A stretch of 10,822 nucleotides of DNA from Deinococcus sp. (GCF_025362455.1 NZ_JANYGJ010000065.1:1-10822), one strand, 5' to 3'; counted from the stretch's first letter, positions 1-6,556 are shown. The notes: a model not told the origin generated them from the letters alone. Made by a program: numbers and translations.

Positions 1-594
1 CGCCAGCAGCCCGGCGTCGCGGCCCAGTCTCAGGGCGGCGCGGCGCACGTTGGGGTCGTCCAGGTTCAGGGTGCAGGCGCGGCAGGGCTGAAGGCGGCTG
101 GGTTCACCGCAGACCTCACACGGCGCGTAACCCTGCTGCTCGCGCCAGCGGCGGGCGCGGGTCACGGCCTCGGCGGCTTTGAGGGCCACGTCGTGCAGGC
201 TCTCAGGCGCGGCGCGGGCCAGTTGCCGGGCGCGGGCGCGGTCCGGGGCGGGCAGCGGTTCGGGCAGCGGCACCGGCACGTGGGTATTCAGGCGCCCCAC
301 CGAGAAGCGCAACTCGGTCACGCTCAGGTCGCCGAGCTGCTCCTGAAGCATGCTCAGGAAGGTCGAGCGCTGCATGGTCAGGAAGTGGGCCATGCTGGAA
401 TCGCGCACCTCGATAAACAGCGTATTGCCCTGCTGGGTGCGGGCGCGGGTCAGCCTGGCCAACTCCGGCCCCACCACCTGCGGCCACAAGATAATGCTGC
501 GTGCCTTTGAGAGCCCGCCCTGAAGCCGGTGCCGCGCCAGCGTAATGCCGATCACGTCGCGCAGGCCACGACTTCCCCCGGTGCGGCGGGTCAC
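1..594 (-). CDS. DciA-like DUF721 protein, 3' end beyond the window
   Basis: A reading frame on the minus strand starts at GTG 594 and stays open to base 1, giving 198 residues with the C-terminus missing. Residues 9-100 read as a DUF721 domain: a basic N-terminus, the stretch LWPQVVGPELARLT at 36-49, and the strand-rich NTLFIEVRDSSMAHFL at 57-72. DUF721 proteins include DciA, the loader of the replicative helicase in bacteria that lack DnaC. A Pro/Ala/Arg-rich linker follows, then CxxC-x8-CxxC (C159, C162, C171, C174), which looks like a zinc ribbon. The start is fixed by context: the GTG overlaps the recF stop codon in a GTGA junction with no separate ribosome binding site, so translation is probably coupled to recF. 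Next to recF this suits a DNA-replication role. The family call is from motif recognition, and the zinc ribbon role is inference. Confidence 0.8.
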   Translation of the reverse strand, partial: MTRRTGGSRGLRDVIGITLARHRLQGGLSKARSIILWPQVVGPELARLTRARTQQGNTLFIEVRDSSMAHFLTMQRSTFLSMLQEQLGDLSVTELRFSVGRLNTHVPVPLPEPLPAPDRARARQLARAAPESLHDVALKAAEAVTRARRWREQQGYAPCEVCGEPSRLQPCRACTLNLDDPNVRRAALRLGRDAGLLA

Positions 595-1775
595 GCGTCC
601 ACTTCTAGAGGTTCAGGGCGTGCGGATTCAGGTGCGGCGGCGAGTTGCATCTGGTCTAAACGCTCCGTCTGGTCTGGATAGTCCGTCTGGTCTGGACGGT
701 TGATCTGCGCGCGATGGTCGCCGTCCTGCTTCACGAATTCCAGCGCCGTGAAGGTGCCCAGGTCCGCCGTCCAGCTCGCGGCGGCGCCGGGGACGCGCTC
801 GGTGCCGGTCACGATGGCCTGGGGCACGCGGGCGGCCAGGTCGAGCAGGTAGGCCCGGCGTGACGGGTCGAGTTCGGCAGAAAAATCGTCGATCAGCAGC
901 AGCGGCGCCTCACCGTAGCGCTCGCGCAGCAGCTCCAGCTCGGCGCGGCGCAGGCTCAGGGCGATGGTGCGGGCCTCGCCCCGGCTGGCGTAGTCCACCG
1001 CCGCGAAGTCGCCCAGCGTCAGCATCAGGTCGTCGCGGTGCGGCCCGATGACCGTCGAGCCGCGTGCGCGTTCCTCGGCGGCCCGGCGGGCGAAATCGGC
1101 GCGGAAGGTTTCCGGCGTGGTGCTCTCCACCAGTTCGAGCCTGAGCGGCTTGTCGGAGCCCAGGTCCGCATTGGCCTGGGCGGCCAGCTCGGCCAGGCGG
1201 GTCACGGCGCGGCGGCGCAGCTCCATCATCTCGCCGCCCAGGCTGGCCAGGGTGTCTTCCCAGACGGGCATGGCCCAGTCTTCCCCGCTGCGCAGGGCGG
1301 CGTTGCGTTGAGCCAGCGCCCGGTCGTAGCGGGCGAGCTGCTGGCTGTAGCGCAGGCTCAGGCGCGAGAGCAGCGCGTCGAGGTAGGCCCGGCGGCCACT
1401 CGGCGCCCCGTAGACCAGCTCGGAGTCTTCCGGGCGAATCCAGACGGCGCTGCCGGGCGGAAGCTGGTTGCCGCGCACCCGCACGCCGTCGGCCTTGAGG
1501 CTCCGGCGGCCACGTCCCAGCCCGACTTCGAGCACGCTGAGGCTGCCGCCCTGCCACAACTCGGCCCGCAGGTAGGCTTCCTTCTCGCCGCGCAGCACCA
1601 ACTGATCCAGGCGCGTCGCGTCGCTCAGGCCGGTCAGGGCCAGGTAGGCGGCTTCCAGCAGGTTGGTCTTGCCCGCCCCGTTCGGCCCCCACACGGCGCT
1701 GACACCCGGCGGGAAGTGCAGGGTCTGCGCCGCCAGGTTGCGGTAGTTCAGCACAGTCAGGGCACGCAGCAGCAT
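591..1775 (-). CDS. recF: DNA replication/repair ATPase RecF
   Basis: This encodes 394 residues of the SMC/Rad50-like ABC ATPase RecF, which with RecO and RecR loads RecA at single-strand gaps. Walker A GPNGAGKT is at residues 30-37, GPHRDDL at 244-250, the signature-like segment SRGEART at 264-270, and Walker B with D-loop LLLIDDFSAELD at 292-303. The start is the first possible one: an in-frame TAG lies four codons upstream. It is preceded by TAGAAT six bases before the ATG, so the mRNA is probably leaderless. RecF proteins are usually about 360-370 residues. Here the C-terminus carries an extension with three hexapeptide repeats at 360-377, encoded by an 18-bp tandem repeat. The stop overlaps the start of the DUF721 gene. 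This matters because RecF is central to gap repair in deinococci, which lack RecBCD. Confidence 0.96.
   Translation of the reverse strand: MLLRALTVLNYRNLAAQTLHFPPGVSAVWGPNGAGKTNLLEAAYLALTGLSDATRLDQLVLRGEKEAYLRAELWQGGSLSVLEVGLGRGRRSLKADGVRVRGNQLPPGSAVWIRPEDSELVYGAPSGRRAYLDALLSRLSLRYSQQLARYDRALAQRNAALRSGEDWAMPVWEDTLASLGGEMMELRRRAVTRLAELAAQANADLGSDKPLRLELVESTTPETFRADFARRAAEERARGSTVIGPHRDDLMLTLGDFAAVDYASRGEARTIALSLRRAELELLRERYGEAPLLLIDDFSAELDPSRRAYLLDLAARVPQAIVTGTERVPGAAASWTADLGTFTALEFVKQDGDHRAQINRPDQTDYPDQTERLDQMQLAAAPESARPEPLEVDA
645..698 (-). repeat. 18-bp tandem repeat, three units, inside recF
   Basis: Three consecutive 18-bp units (645-662, 663-680, 681-698) share the core CCGTCTGGTCTGGA on the plus strand; the 645-662 unit is the most diverged. 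In the recF frame they encode RPDQTD, YPDQTE and RLDQMQ. The period keeps the frame, so copy-number change would only lengthen or shorten the RecF tail. Confidence 0.9.
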
Positions 1776-1781
1776 GCGGGC

Positions 1782-1787
1782 ATTCTA
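1782..1787 (-). promoter_or_regulatory. -10 box of a leaderless recF promoter
   Basis: TAGAAT on the minus strand ends six bases before the recF ATG (spacer GCCCGC). No Shine-Dalgarno sequence precedes the ATG. This spacing places the transcription start at or next to the start codon, the arrangement known for many Deinococcus mRNAs. No good -35 hexamer is visible. Bases 1788-2010, between this box and the tRNA terminator, show no gene I can support. Confidence 0.65.
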
Positions 1788-2010
1788 GCCGCCCGCCCGG
1801 CCCGCCACCGGATACCGGGCGCCAACGGTGAGCCTCACCCCAGGCCCTCACCAGCGCGTCATGCAGTCTTTACCTTGCGTGATAGACTCTTGCGCGTGTG
1901 CCAAGAACTTACTGACCAAGAATCTGGTGCTGTATTCGCCGCCCGGCTCGCCCGAAGTGGTGAAGCTGGTAGGCAGGAACTGGGCGCGAACCGACGCCGC
2001 GCAGGGCAAC

Positions 2011-2038
2011 AGAAAACCACCCCAAACAACTGGAGTGG
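2011..2038 (-). terminator. Intrinsic terminator after tRNA-Arg
   Basis: On the minus strand, CCACTCC (2038-2032), an 8-base loop and GGGGTGG (2023-2017) form a 7-bp stem with one G-T pair, followed directly by TTTTCT (2016-2011). It lies five bases after the CCA end of the tRNA, the right place for a tRNA terminator. Confidence 0.8.
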
Positions 2039-2042
2039 CGAG

Positions 2043-2119
2043 TGGTGCACCCGGTGGGACTCGAACCTACGACCTTTGGCTTCGGAGGCCAACACTCTAT
2101 CCAACTGAGCTACGGGTGC
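2043..2119 (-). tRNA. tRNA-Arg, anticodon CCG
   Basis: The 77-nt sequence folds as a full cloverleaf. The acceptor arms are GCACCCG and CGGGTGC, with discriminator A and an encoded CCA (2045-2043). The D-stem is GCTC/GAGT. The anticodon stem is TTGGC/GCCAA around loop CTCCGAA, giving anticodon CCG. The T-arm is GTAGG, loop TTCGAGT, CCCAC. This tRNA reads the Arg codon CGG. One T-stem pair is an A-C mismatch (A51 and C63 in standard numbering). A terminator follows. A weak -10-like TGTATT (2132-2127) lies seven bases upstream of the 5' end, without a convincing -35. Confidence 0.97.
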
Positions 2120-2167
2120 GGATGCGAATACAGAAGTGGTGCTGAGCGGACCTAAGCAAAGCTCAGG

Positions 2168-2192
2168 TAACTTAGCATGGCAAAAGGGAGGA
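2168..2192 (+). promoter_or_regulatory. -10 box and Shine-Dalgarno site for the SurA-like gene
   Basis: TAACTT (2168-2173) fits the TANNNT -10 form and would start transcription near 2180, downstream of the ATG at 2177. GGGAGGA (2186-2192) is a strong ribosome binding site five bases before GTG 2198. Together they favour GTG 2198 over ATG 2177 as the start. The -10 call is tentative; the ribosome binding site is clear. Confidence 0.6.
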
Positions 2193-2197
2193 ATCAA

Positions 2198-4123
2198 GTG
2201 AACAAAAAAGTAGTCATCAGCGTGCTGCTGGGGGTTTTCGCTGCCGCGATGGTGGCGGCGCTGGCCTTCGCCTTTGTGCCGGGCTTGAACGGCAGCGCAG
2301 CGGTATCCGGCACCCCGGCCCTCAAGGTCAACGGCGTGTCCATCAGCGCCGAGGAGCTTCAGACCTTGCAGCGCAGCAGTCCTTTGCTCAGCATCACCAC
2401 CACCGGAGCGCTGGGAGAGGACCTCAAGACGGTGGTGGTCGAGGGCAAGATTCAGAACGCGCTGCGCAAGGCCGCCAGCAGCGACCAGGACATCAGCCGC
2501 AGCGAGGTCAACGCCAAAGTCGACGAGCTGCGCAAGGCCAACAAGCTGACCGACAACAAAGCCTGGCTCGACGCCCTGGCCCAGCGCAACTTCACCGACG
2601 CCTCGTTTCGCGAGGAAATTCGCAGCAGTCTGGCCATCGAGAAAAAACAGAAGTCGATCACGGATGCGCTGCCCGCGCCCACCGACGCCCAGCTCAAGGC
2701 CTACTACGACCTCAACGGCGACCAGTTTCAGGACGAGGCCCGAATTATCGGACGCCAGATCGTGGTGGCTGACAAGAAGTCCGCCGACGATCTGCTGGCC
2801 CAGGCCAGGGCAGGCGGCGACTTCGCGGCGCTGGCCAGTAAAAACAGCAGTGTGTTCAAGGAGCGCGGCGGCGCGCTGGGGCCCCTCAAGGACGGCAAGC
2901 CCAGCCCGGTCGCCGCCGTAGCGCTGCCCCAGGAAGTCTCGGCGGCGGCGTTCGCGCTGACCAAGGGCGGTGTCACGGACGTGGTGCCGTCGGGCGGCAA
3001 GTTTTTCATCGTCAAGGTCGAGCAGTTCGTGGCGGCCCGCACCAAGCCCTTCGAGGCCGTCAAAACCGACGTGACCAAAAAGGTCAAGGACCTGCTGGAC
3101 GGCGCCGCGCTGGAAACCTGGTACGACGGTCTGCGTCAGGGCGCCAAGATCGACTACCTGCTGCCCGCCTGGCAGACCACCGACCCCACCGTCGCGGTGG
3201 TGAGCGGCCAGAAGGTGCCGTATTCCGCCGTGCTGGTGGGCGTCGTCAACAACCAGCAGTTCGGCTCGCTGGTTCAGCAAGTTCAGCAGCAGCAGGTGCC
3301 GGTCGACCAGGCGGGCAAGCTGGTCAACCAGTTTCTCAAGCCCGGCGTGACCGAGCAGCTCATCGAGCAGTACGCCGCGCCCGGCATCGTCAAGGCCAAA
3401 AACCTGGGGCTGGTGGGCAGCCGCGCCAACCTGGCCCAGCAACTCGTCTTGCTCGGCTCCAAAGGCGCGGCAGTCACCGACGCCGACCTCGCCAAGTATT
3501 ACGCCGCCAACGTCGCCACCTTCACCACCAAAGGCAGCGCCACCGTCAGCGAGGCGGTATTCGCCAGCCAGGACGCGGCGCTGGCGTTTCGCAAGACCTT
3601 CGGCGGCGACAATTTTGTCACGGCGGCCAGCAAGGCGGGCGGCACCGTCTCCGAGCGCGGCACGCTCCAGGAGGGCGACCCCAAGTTAAATCCGGCGCTG
3701 GGTAAGGCCATCTTCGGCACCGCCAGCCTGCGGCCCGCCGGAGCAGGCAGCGTCAGCGACGTGATCGAGAGCGGCAAGACCTTCAGCGTCGCCTACGTCA
3801 CCGACCTGGTAAAACCCAGTGTCAAGGCGCTGGATGAGGTCAAGGAGATTATCCGTCCGCAGCTTCTGGCCCAGAAACGGGTCGAGGTCGGCGCGGCGTA
3901 CCTCAAGGCCCAGCTCGCCGGGATCAAGGTCCAGAACGACCTGAGCGCCGTGCTGGCCGCCCAGGAGAAGCGTGTGGCCGTCGCCGTGCCGACGACGCCC
4001 AGCGCTGCTACACCCAGCGCCGGAACATCCAGCGCCGCCACCCCCAGCTCGGCGGTGCCCAGTTCTGCCACCCCCAGTTCTGCCACCCCCAGTTCTGCGG
4101 CGCCCAGCTCGGCCAACCCCTGA
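2198..4123 (+). CDS. SurA/PpiC-type peptidyl-prolyl isomerase-like chaperone, membrane-anchored
   Basis: This encodes 641 residues from GTG 2198, chosen for its ribosome binding site; ATG 2177 in the same frame would add seven. A short basic start (MNKK) and a hydrophobic helix at about 5-27 make a signal anchor, so the protein probably acts outside the membrane. Residues 40-165 resemble the SurA N-terminal chaperone domain. Residues 180-278 form a parvulin (PpiC) domain: GRQIVV, then FAALASKNSS, RGGALGPL and the GGKFFIVKVEQF end. The His usual in the RHILV motif is Gln here, so isomerase activity is doubtful. Residues 425-540 look like a second, decayed parvulin-like module. From about 598 the tail is a Pro/Ser/Ala/Thr pentapeptide repeat. 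It stands alone, bounded by the tRNA and a strong hairpin. Envelope protein folding is the likely role, by family. Confidence 0.85.
   Translation: MNKKVVISVLLGVFAAAMVAALAFAFVPGLNGSAAVSGTPALKVNGVSISAEELQTLQRSSPLLSITTTGALGEDLKTVVVEGKIQNALRKAASSDQDISRSEVNAKVDELRKANKLTDNKAWLDALAQRNFTDASFREEIRSSLAIEKKQKSITDALPAPTDAQLKAYYDLNGDQFQDEARIIGRQIVVADKKSADDLLAQARAGGDFAALASKNSSVFKERGGALGPLKDGKPSPVAAVALPQEVSAAAFALTKGGVTDVVPSGGKFFIVKVEQFVAARTKPFEAVKTDVTKKVKDLLDGAALETWYDGLRQGAKIDYLLPAWQTTDPTVAVVSGQKVPYSAVLVGVVNNQQFGSLVQQVQQQQVPVDQAGKLVNQFLKPGVTEQLIEQYAAPGIVKAKNLGLVGSRANLAQQLVLLGSKGAAVTDADLAKYYAANVATFTTKGSATVSEAVFASQDAALAFRKTFGGDNFVTAASKAGGTVSERGTLQEGDPKLNPALGKAIFGTASLRPAGAGSVSDVIESGKTFSVAYVTDLVKPSVKALDEVKEIIRPQLLAQKRVEVGAAYLKAQLAGIKVQNDLSAVLAAQEKRVAVAVPTTPSAATPSAGTSSAATPSSAVPSSATPSSATPSSAAPSSANP
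3998..4117 (+). repeat. 15-bp tandem repeat encoding a PSSAT-like tail
   Basis: Eight 15-bp units at the 3' end of the SurA-like gene encode PSAAT, PSAGT, SSAAT, PSSAV, PSSAT, PSSAT, PSSAA and PSSAN. The two units at 4058-4072 and 4073-4087 are identical in DNA, a sign of recent duplication. The period preserves the frame. Confidence 0.93.
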
Positions 4124-4160
4124 GCCGCAGCGTTTAGCCGCCACCCACAAGACGACAACA

Positions 4161-4201
4161 AGGCAAAGCCCGGAAAGCGAGACGCGCTCCGGGCTTTGCC
4201 T
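4161..4201 (+). terminator. Strong hairpin after the SurA-like gene, probable terminator
   Basis: AGGCAAAGCCCGGA (4161-4174) and TCCGGGCTTTGCCT (4188-4201) form a perfect 14-bp stem with a 13-base loop, 37 bases after the stop. There is no T-run on either strand beyond the stem, so it is an imperfect intrinsic terminator; RNA protection or a bidirectional role between the convergent genes is also possible. Confidence 0.65.
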
Positions 4202-4335
4202 GTCCGACACGGAATTAAAAAGAATCGCGTGCATGAAGCGGGAACGCCGCTTGGTGGTCCCCTCACCCTTGCGCCGCGTTGCGGCTCCCTCTGCTGGGCA
4301 GGTCTACGACTCCCTCTCCCGCAGGGGGCGAGGGA
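4202..4335. repeat. Gene-free stretch with GC-rich inverted repeats
   Basis: No gene is visible. Three hairpins occur: AAGCGG/CCGCTT (4236-4241 and 4247-4252, loop 5), GCCGC/GCGGC (about 4273-4285), and TCCCTC-T-CCC with GGG-C-GAGGGA (4311-4335, one mismatch, loop 5). The run of CCCTC boxes closed by GAGGG looks like a degenerate intergenic repeat. It ends two bases before the left TA border of the mobile repeat. Confidence 0.5.
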
Positions 4336-4336
4336 C

Positions 4337-4466
4337 TAAAGCAGTACTCCGAATTACGCCACGGGGAAAACAGCCTCCCCGCGCCTCCATTCTGCGTCCT
4401 GCTCAGTCAAAACTACTCGCTCCGCTCGGTCATAAAAAGGGTCTTTTTATGACATCTGCTCTAAAG
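4337..4466 (+). mobile_element. MITE-like dispersed repeat, copy 1
   Basis: Bases 4339-4461 form a 123-bp element found again at 8625-8747 in the same orientation, same length, with six differences by eye. It is flanked by TA on both sides (4337-4338, 4462-4463). In this copy the flanking match extends to TAAAG (4337-4341 and 4462-4466), so a 5-bp target duplication around a 120-bp core is equally possible. The ends show a short inverted match: AAGCAG at the left, and GAGCAG read inward from the right. Internal hairpins are CGGGGA/TCCCCG (4362-4381) and CATAAAAAG/CTTTTTATG (4431-4451, 3-base loop). It encodes no transposase, so it would need one in trans. It sits between two convergent genes. 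Deinococcus genomes are known to hold families of small non-coding repeats. Confidence 0.85.
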
Positions 4467-4575
4467 GCAAATGGCCTGAACTCATTTTAATCCCGTATGA
4501 CACGGACGCTCACACAGTCTCTACCGACAGTCGCCGGTCAATCCGTCAAAACCGGAGTGGCGCAGCGCAGCCCGG
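4467..4575. other. Short gene-free stretch downstream of the DUF4388 gene
   Basis: There is no gene and no convincing terminator for the minus-strand DUF4388 gene. The best hairpin, CCGGT and ACCGG around a 12-base loop near 4530-4555, is weak and has no T-run. The palindrome-rich mobile repeat beyond it could stop transcription from both sides. Confidence 0.4.
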
Positions 4576-5100
4576 CTAGCGCCCGCTGGCGTTGACCAGT
4601 CCCGACTGCACGAAGGGCCGCAGCAGGTCCAGGGTGGCGCGGGGGGAGAGTTCGCTCTGGGATACCAGGTCGCCCAGGGGCAGGCGGCCCACCTGGTTCA
4701 GAATGCGGAACTGGGTACGGGTGACCGGCTGCTGGTCGGTCCAGCGCTCGGTGAAGGTCAGCGGTCTGTCCCAGGCGGGAAACATGGCCAGCAGTTCCTG
4801 CCAGGCGTCGCTGCTGACGCTGAGGTGGCGCAGCAGGGCGTTGCGGCGCATCTGCACGGTTTTGGTGGGGGAAAGCTGGTCGGGGTCGAAGGTAAAATCG
4901 CCGCCCGTGACCGACGACATCAAGTCCAGGGCGTCGTCGCCCTCGCGGGACAGCGCCGTGGCATGCACCACCTCACCGACCTGAAGCCAGATGTCGCCGC
5001 CGCGCAGGTGAGCGACGTGAAGCTTGCCGCTCACGCTGCTGCTGGTGAGCATCTGAAGCACATTTAAAATGGGAAACTCGTCAAGGCTGCCTCGCAGCAT
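4576..5100 (-). CDS. DUF4388 (PATAN-like) domain protein
   Basis: This encodes 174 residues starting MLRGSLDEFPILNVLQML, the typical opening of a DUF4388 domain (also called PATAN), followed by GKLHVAHLRGGDIWLQVGEVVHA at 25-47 and GGDFTFDP at 66-73. These domains are found in signalling proteins, often with response-regulator or GTPase-linked systems, and are thought to mediate protein contacts. The last 45 residues (FRILNQVGRLPLGDLVSQ and onward) look like a small helical, winged-helix-like unit. A longer in-frame start near 5253 adds a low-complexity Gly/Pro-rich leader. The ATG at 5100 is preferred because the domain begins there and TACACT lies six bases upstream, which fits a leaderless start. 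It is single, with no partner gene beside it, and its exact role is unknown. Confidence 0.82.
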   Translation of the reverse strand: MLRGSLDEFPILNVLQMLTSSSVSGKLHVAHLRGGDIWLQVGEVVHATALSREGDDALDLMSSVTGGDFTFDPDQLSPTKTVQMRRNALLRHLSVSSDAWQELLAMFPAWDRPLTFTERWTDQQPVTRTQFRILNQVGRLPLGDLVSQSELSPRATLDLLRPFVQSGLVNASGR

Positions 5101-5106
5101 GGCGCC

Positions 5107-5112
5107 AGTGTA
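5107..5112 (-). promoter_or_regulatory. -10 box of a leaderless DUF4388 promoter
   Basis: TACACT on the minus strand is followed by six bases (GGCGCC) and the ATG at 5100. There is no Shine-Dalgarno sequence. The spacing matches the recF promoter in this window. The rest of 5113-5323 shows no gene or clear site beyond a 6-bp inverted repeat CAGCGT/ACGCTG near 5220-5240. Confidence 0.6.
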
Positions 5113-5323
5113 GCGTGTCCAAGTGCCCGGCGCGTCGGGGGGTGGGGGTGCTCCGGCGCCGGATGAGCGCCAGCCTGGACCGTAGACGCCAGATCCAACA
5201 GGGCCAGAACGCCAGATTTTCAGCGTGTCAGACGACGCTGACCGTCCCGCCACGCTCAGCCGAACCTTGCGTCCAGGGCCGTCAGGTTCGCCGTCCAGGC
5301 CAGCCAGAGCACCAGTTCACCCG

Positions 5324-5360
5324 AAAACAGGGGAAGCAGGCATCGGCGCCGCTTCCCCTG
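5324..5360 (-). terminator. Intrinsic terminator after the NADH dehydrogenase gene
   Basis: On the minus strand CAGGGGAAGC (5360-5351) and GCTTCCCCTG (5337-5328) form a perfect 10-bp stem with a 13-base loop, followed by TTTT (5327-5324). It lies about 44 bases after the stop codon. Confidence 0.8.
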
Positions 5361-5366
5361 CTGTGC

Positions 5367-5402
5367 ATTCAGTGTTGTATTCGGTGTTGTATTCGGTGTT
5401 CG
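5367..5402 (-). repeat. 12-bp tandem repeat just after the NADH dehydrogenase stop
   Basis: Three 12-bp units (5367-5378, 5379-5390, 5391-5402), with core ATTCGGTGTTGT on the plus strand, begin one base past the TAG stop. On the minus strand, in the frame of the upstream gene, they would read NTEY, NTEY, NTEC. Confidence 0.88.
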
Positions 5403-5403
5403 C

Positions 5404-6543
5404 CTACTCGATGCTGGCCCGCCAGCGCCACTCGGAGGCCCGCTTCATGACGTGGGCCAGGCCGCCGGTGATGGCCAGCTTCTGGTTCCAGGGCAGCTTC
5501 ATCCAGCCGACCGCCATCAGGCCGCCGAGGCTGATGAACTCGCCCAGGGTGTTGGGAACATACGGTTGCAGCGGCTGCCCGCGCACCAGGCGCATGATGT
5601 TGTCGCCGGTCAGGCGGCCCTGCTGCCCGGCGTGCTGGGCGGTGGTGGGCACGGGCTTGTTCTGCTGGTTGAGCGCCAGGCTCATGTCACCGACGACGAA
5701 CACCTCCGGGTAGGCCGGGATGCGCAGGTCCTCGTCGACCACGATGCGTCCGCCCGGACCCTTTTCCAGCTTGTCGGCCTTGACGATATCGCGGGCCTGA
5801 ATGCCGCCGGTCCAGATGATTTTGCCCGCCTCGATGACGTGCTGGGCGCCGTCGGCAGTCTGCACCGTCACGCTGCTGGGCGTCGCCATCATCAGGCGGT
5901 TGCCAGTCAGAATCTCGATGCCGTAGTCGCGCAGCACCTTCTCGGCCTTGGCCCGCAGGGCGGCGTCGATGATCGGCAAGATGGCGGGTCCGGCTTCGAC
6001 GAGGTAGATCTTGAACGGCGCCAGGCCACGCGCCTTGCTCAGCGCCTCGTTGCGCTGCGCCAGCTCGGTGACCAGTTCCACGCCGGTCAGGCCCGCGCCG
6101 CCCACCACGATATCGCGGTTGCCGAGGTAGCCAGCGTCGTAGACGCGGTTGACGTAATCGAAGATCTTGTCGGCGTCCTTGAGTTCCTTGAGTTCGGCGG
6201 CGTTTTCGGCCAGGCCCGGAATGCGGTAGAAATTGGTCACCGAGCCCAGGCCCACGACCAGGTTGTCGTAGTGGTAGGTGGGGCCGTCTTTGGTCTTGAC
6301 CTCGCGTGTGTCGAGGTTGACTTCGGTGATGACCGCCAGATCGAGCGCCACGCCCGTACCGCGCAGCAGCGGCGCCAGGGGCACGGTCACCTTGGTGTTG
6401 TGAGCCGCCGCCTCGTGCAAGCGGGTCTCGAAAGTGTGGTAGGGGTTTTGCTCCACCAGGGTCACGTCGAGGTCCGCGTGGGGCTTGAGCTTGGTCGCCA
6501 CCGCGAGACCCGCGTAACCAGCGCCGAGAATGATCGTTTTCAT
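5404..6543 (-). CDS. Type II NADH:quinone oxidoreductase-like flavoprotein (NDH-2)
   Basis: This encodes 379 residues with the two-dinucleotide-fold layout of NDH-2. The FAD site GAGYAG is at 7-12, the NADH fold VVGGAGLTGVELVTEL at 146-161, the second FAD contact VFVVGDMSLA at 281-290, and AQHAGQQG at 302-309 resembles the AQxAxQ quinone-site motif. The C-terminus (GGLMAVGWMKLPW and onward) has the amphipathic look of the membrane-binding part. NDH-2 passes electrons from NADH to quinone at the inner face of the membrane without pumping protons. ATG 6543 is chosen because AGGAG lies eight bases upstream; GTG 6570 in frame would add nine residues before the fold. A terminator follows. Related FAD oxidoreductases such as sulfide:quinone reductase are alternatives, but I see no paired redox cysteines. 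Confidence 0.88.
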   Translation of the reverse strand: MKTIILGAGYAGLAVATKLKPHADLDVTLVEQNPYHTFETRLHEAAAHNTKVTVPLAPLLRGTGVALDLAVITEVNLDTREVKTKDGPTYHYDNLVVGLGSVTNFYRIPGLAENAAELKELKDADKIFDYVNRVYDAGYLGNRDIVVGGAGLTGVELVTELAQRNEALSKARGLAPFKIYLVEAGPAILPIIDAALRAKAEKVLRDYGIEILTGNRLMMATPSSVTVQTADGAQHVIEAGKIIWTGGIQARDIVKADKLEKGPGGRIVVDEDLRIPAYPEVFVVGDMSLALNQQNKPVPTTAQHAGQQGRLTGDNIMRLVRGQPLQPYVPNTLGEFISLGGLMAVGWMKLPWNQKLAITGGLAHVMKRASEWRWRASIE

Positions 6544-6551
6544 GTGTGTCT

Positions 6552-6556
6552 CTCCT
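6552..6556 (-). promoter_or_regulatory. Ribosome binding site that fixes the NDH-2 start
   Basis: AGGAG on the minus strand stands eight bases before ATG 6543. It lies inside the longer frame from GTG 6570, so it argues for the shorter protein. Upstream, TACACT (6682-6677) inside the palindrome GTGTACAC is a possible -10 box, giving a leader of about 125 nt. Confidence 0.65.

Noticed and set aside
1038..2108. Plus-strand frame opposite recF
   Set aside because: It is antisense to recF, has no family match, and reads through the tRNA and its terminator.
1864..2145. Plus-strand frame between recF and the tRNA
   Set aside because: It reads across the tRNA terminator and the tRNA itself, and has no recognisable domain.
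1859..3442. Long 527-codon open frame on the minus strand opposite the SurA-like gene
   Set aside because: It runs antisense through a clear gene and through the tRNA and has no domain. Its tRNA-derived part (PVAQLDRVLASEAKGRRFE) is a familiar spurious translation of tRNA genes.
4337..4466. The repeat considered as an IS200/IS605-type derivative because of its subterminal hairpin
   Set aside because: Those elements do not duplicate the target, whereas the flanking TA/TAAAG match and the frame of the split gene fit a duplication.
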